Source of the DNA: JAGRMG01 sp047975215
GTDB lineage: Bacteria > Pseudomonadota > Alphaproteobacteria > Rhodobacterales > Rhodobacteraceae
Length of the DNA stretch: 64,000 nucleotides
Assembly: GCA_047975215.1 (NCBI GenBank)
Contig: JBKEDD010000057.1
Coordinates: 53,237-117,236 of the forward strand
Reading direction: 5' to 3'
Below the pieces are notes generated by a model. The model had not been told where the DNA came from. It ran no database searches and saw only the letters and a list, made by a program, of their open reading frames with translations. Of the stretch, positions 63,405 through 64,000 are shown piece after piece (the first letter of the stretch is position 1; each line of letters begins with the position of its first letter). The translations under genes were made by a program, and so were the position numbers.

Positions 63405-64000
63405 TCAGCCTTGCAGTTGTTCCCACATTTCCAGATCGCGCTGGGCCGTCCAGATGCGCGGCGTGTCGATGCCGCGCGCCTCGTCATAGGCGCGCGCCAC
63501 GTTGAACGGCAGGCAGTGTTCATAGATCGCGTAGTCGGCGAATTTCGGGTCGCATTCCGCGCGCACCGCGTCCCATGCCTCTTTCAGGCTGCCGCCGCGG
63601 GCGGCGACGCGGGCGGCCGGGCGGTAGGTGGAGGTCACGAAATCGCGGGTGTTGCCTATCGCGGCGTTGACCATGTCGCGGCCGACAAGCGCATCGCCAC
63701 GGCCTGGCGCGATGGCGTCCACGTCGAACCAACCGATCGCGTCCAGCGTATCGCCCCAGTCGGCGAAGTGGCCGTCGCCGCAATAGCAGGCCTAGTGGTA
63801 TTCGACGATGTCGCCGGTGAACATCACGTTCTGGTCGGGACCGTGAAAGACCATATCGCCCGCCGTATGGGCGCGCCCCCGATGCAACAGGTCGACCAGT
63901 CGATTACCCAGATAGTCAGTCATGGTGTCGGTGAAGGTGTGGGTGGGCCAGGTCAGGCGAGGGAGGAGCTCATGGCCTTCGAGCAGGCGCGGCAAACGCT
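63405..64000 (-). pseudogene. MBL-fold hydrolase interrupted by an in-frame amber codon (5' partial)
   Basis: The frame enters from the right edge and reads LHRGRAHTAGDMVFHGPDQN, then VMFTGDIVEYH, and meets TAG at 63792-63794. Beyond it the same frame continues without any shift: ACYCGDGHFADWGDTLDAIG, IAPGRGDALVGRDMVNAAIG and GSLKEAWDAVRAECDPKF to a normal end at 63405. The two halves together form one MBL-fold hydrolase with the expected order of motifs, so a single base change (to a sense codon such as AAG, CAG or TCG) would restore it. It may be a recent pseudogene, a base-calling error or a readthrough case. The 96 bases to the monooxygenase gene hold no feature. Confidence 0.75.

Overview
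The window is GC-rich, densely packed chromosomal DNA whose gene content points to an alphaproteobacterium of the Rhodobacteraceae/Roseobacter type. The evidence is an F0 ATP synthase operon in the order atpI-atpB-atpE-atpF'(b')-atpF, a COQ9-family ubiquinone protein, an SMC of about 1150 residues, several TRAP and polyamine-type ABC importers, an adjacent DUF1330/DUF2783 repertoire, Hint-domain secreted proteins, and short intergenic elements typical of the family. No rRNA, tRNA, CRISPR array, insertion sequence or phage gene was found.

Layout. 1-2.2 kb: end of an ABC exporter permease and its HlyD-like adaptor. 2.2-4.2 kb: GDP-fucose synthesis (fcl, gmd); a GT11 fucosyltransferase lies at 11.4-12.2 kb. 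4.3-9.2 kb: a TRAP transporter whose large permease carries a ~310-residue coiled-coil-like tail. 9.5-16.5 kb: single metabolic genes (acyl-CoA dehydrogenase, pseudouridine synthase, glyoxalase-related protein, aldehyde dehydrogenase, 1-Cys peroxiredoxin, DUF2798, hydroxypyruvate-isomerase-like). 16.6-21.1 kb: a small island with caspase-like, PP2C, FHA, PAAR and DUF6931-like genes, i.e. accessory and regulatory pieces of a type VI secretion system without structural genes, bounded by a frameshifted gene and an apparent rearrangement scar. 21.9-28.6 kb: a four-gene overlapping MoxR/DUF58/DUF4159/membrane-protein operon. 28.6-35.2 kb: smc, a decayed FadR-type regulator and the F0 operon. 35.4-39.6 kb: ArsR regulator, a prokaryotic ionotropic-glutamate-receptor-like channel and two Hint proteins. 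39.9-45.4 kb: dapE, a DUF2064 glycosyltransferase, rnr and a lytic transglycosylase. 45.9-51.4 kb: a polyamine-type ABC importer with enlarged permeases. 51.6-54.7 kb: rpsU, COQ9 and tandem quinone oxidoreductases. 55.0-60.2 kb: a five-gene 2-oxoacid:ferredoxin oxidoreductase operon in which a ferredoxin domain is fused to the IorB subunit. 60.2-64.0 kb: an aromatic-catabolism cluster (maleylacetoacetate isomerase, VOC, DUF2783, FAD monooxygenase, and an MBL hydrolase broken by an in-frame amber codon).

How it fits together. The right end reads as aryl-pyruvate and aromatic acid catabolism: the IOR/KOR complex oxidatively decarboxylates 2-oxoacids, and the neighbouring monooxygenase, isomerase, VOC and MBL genes suit a homogentisate- or gentisate-type ring-cleavage route. 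The TRAP and ABC importers both place a stem-loop just after the binding-protein gene, a plausible way to make more binding protein than membrane components. Functional calls rest on motif reading alone; no database search was run.
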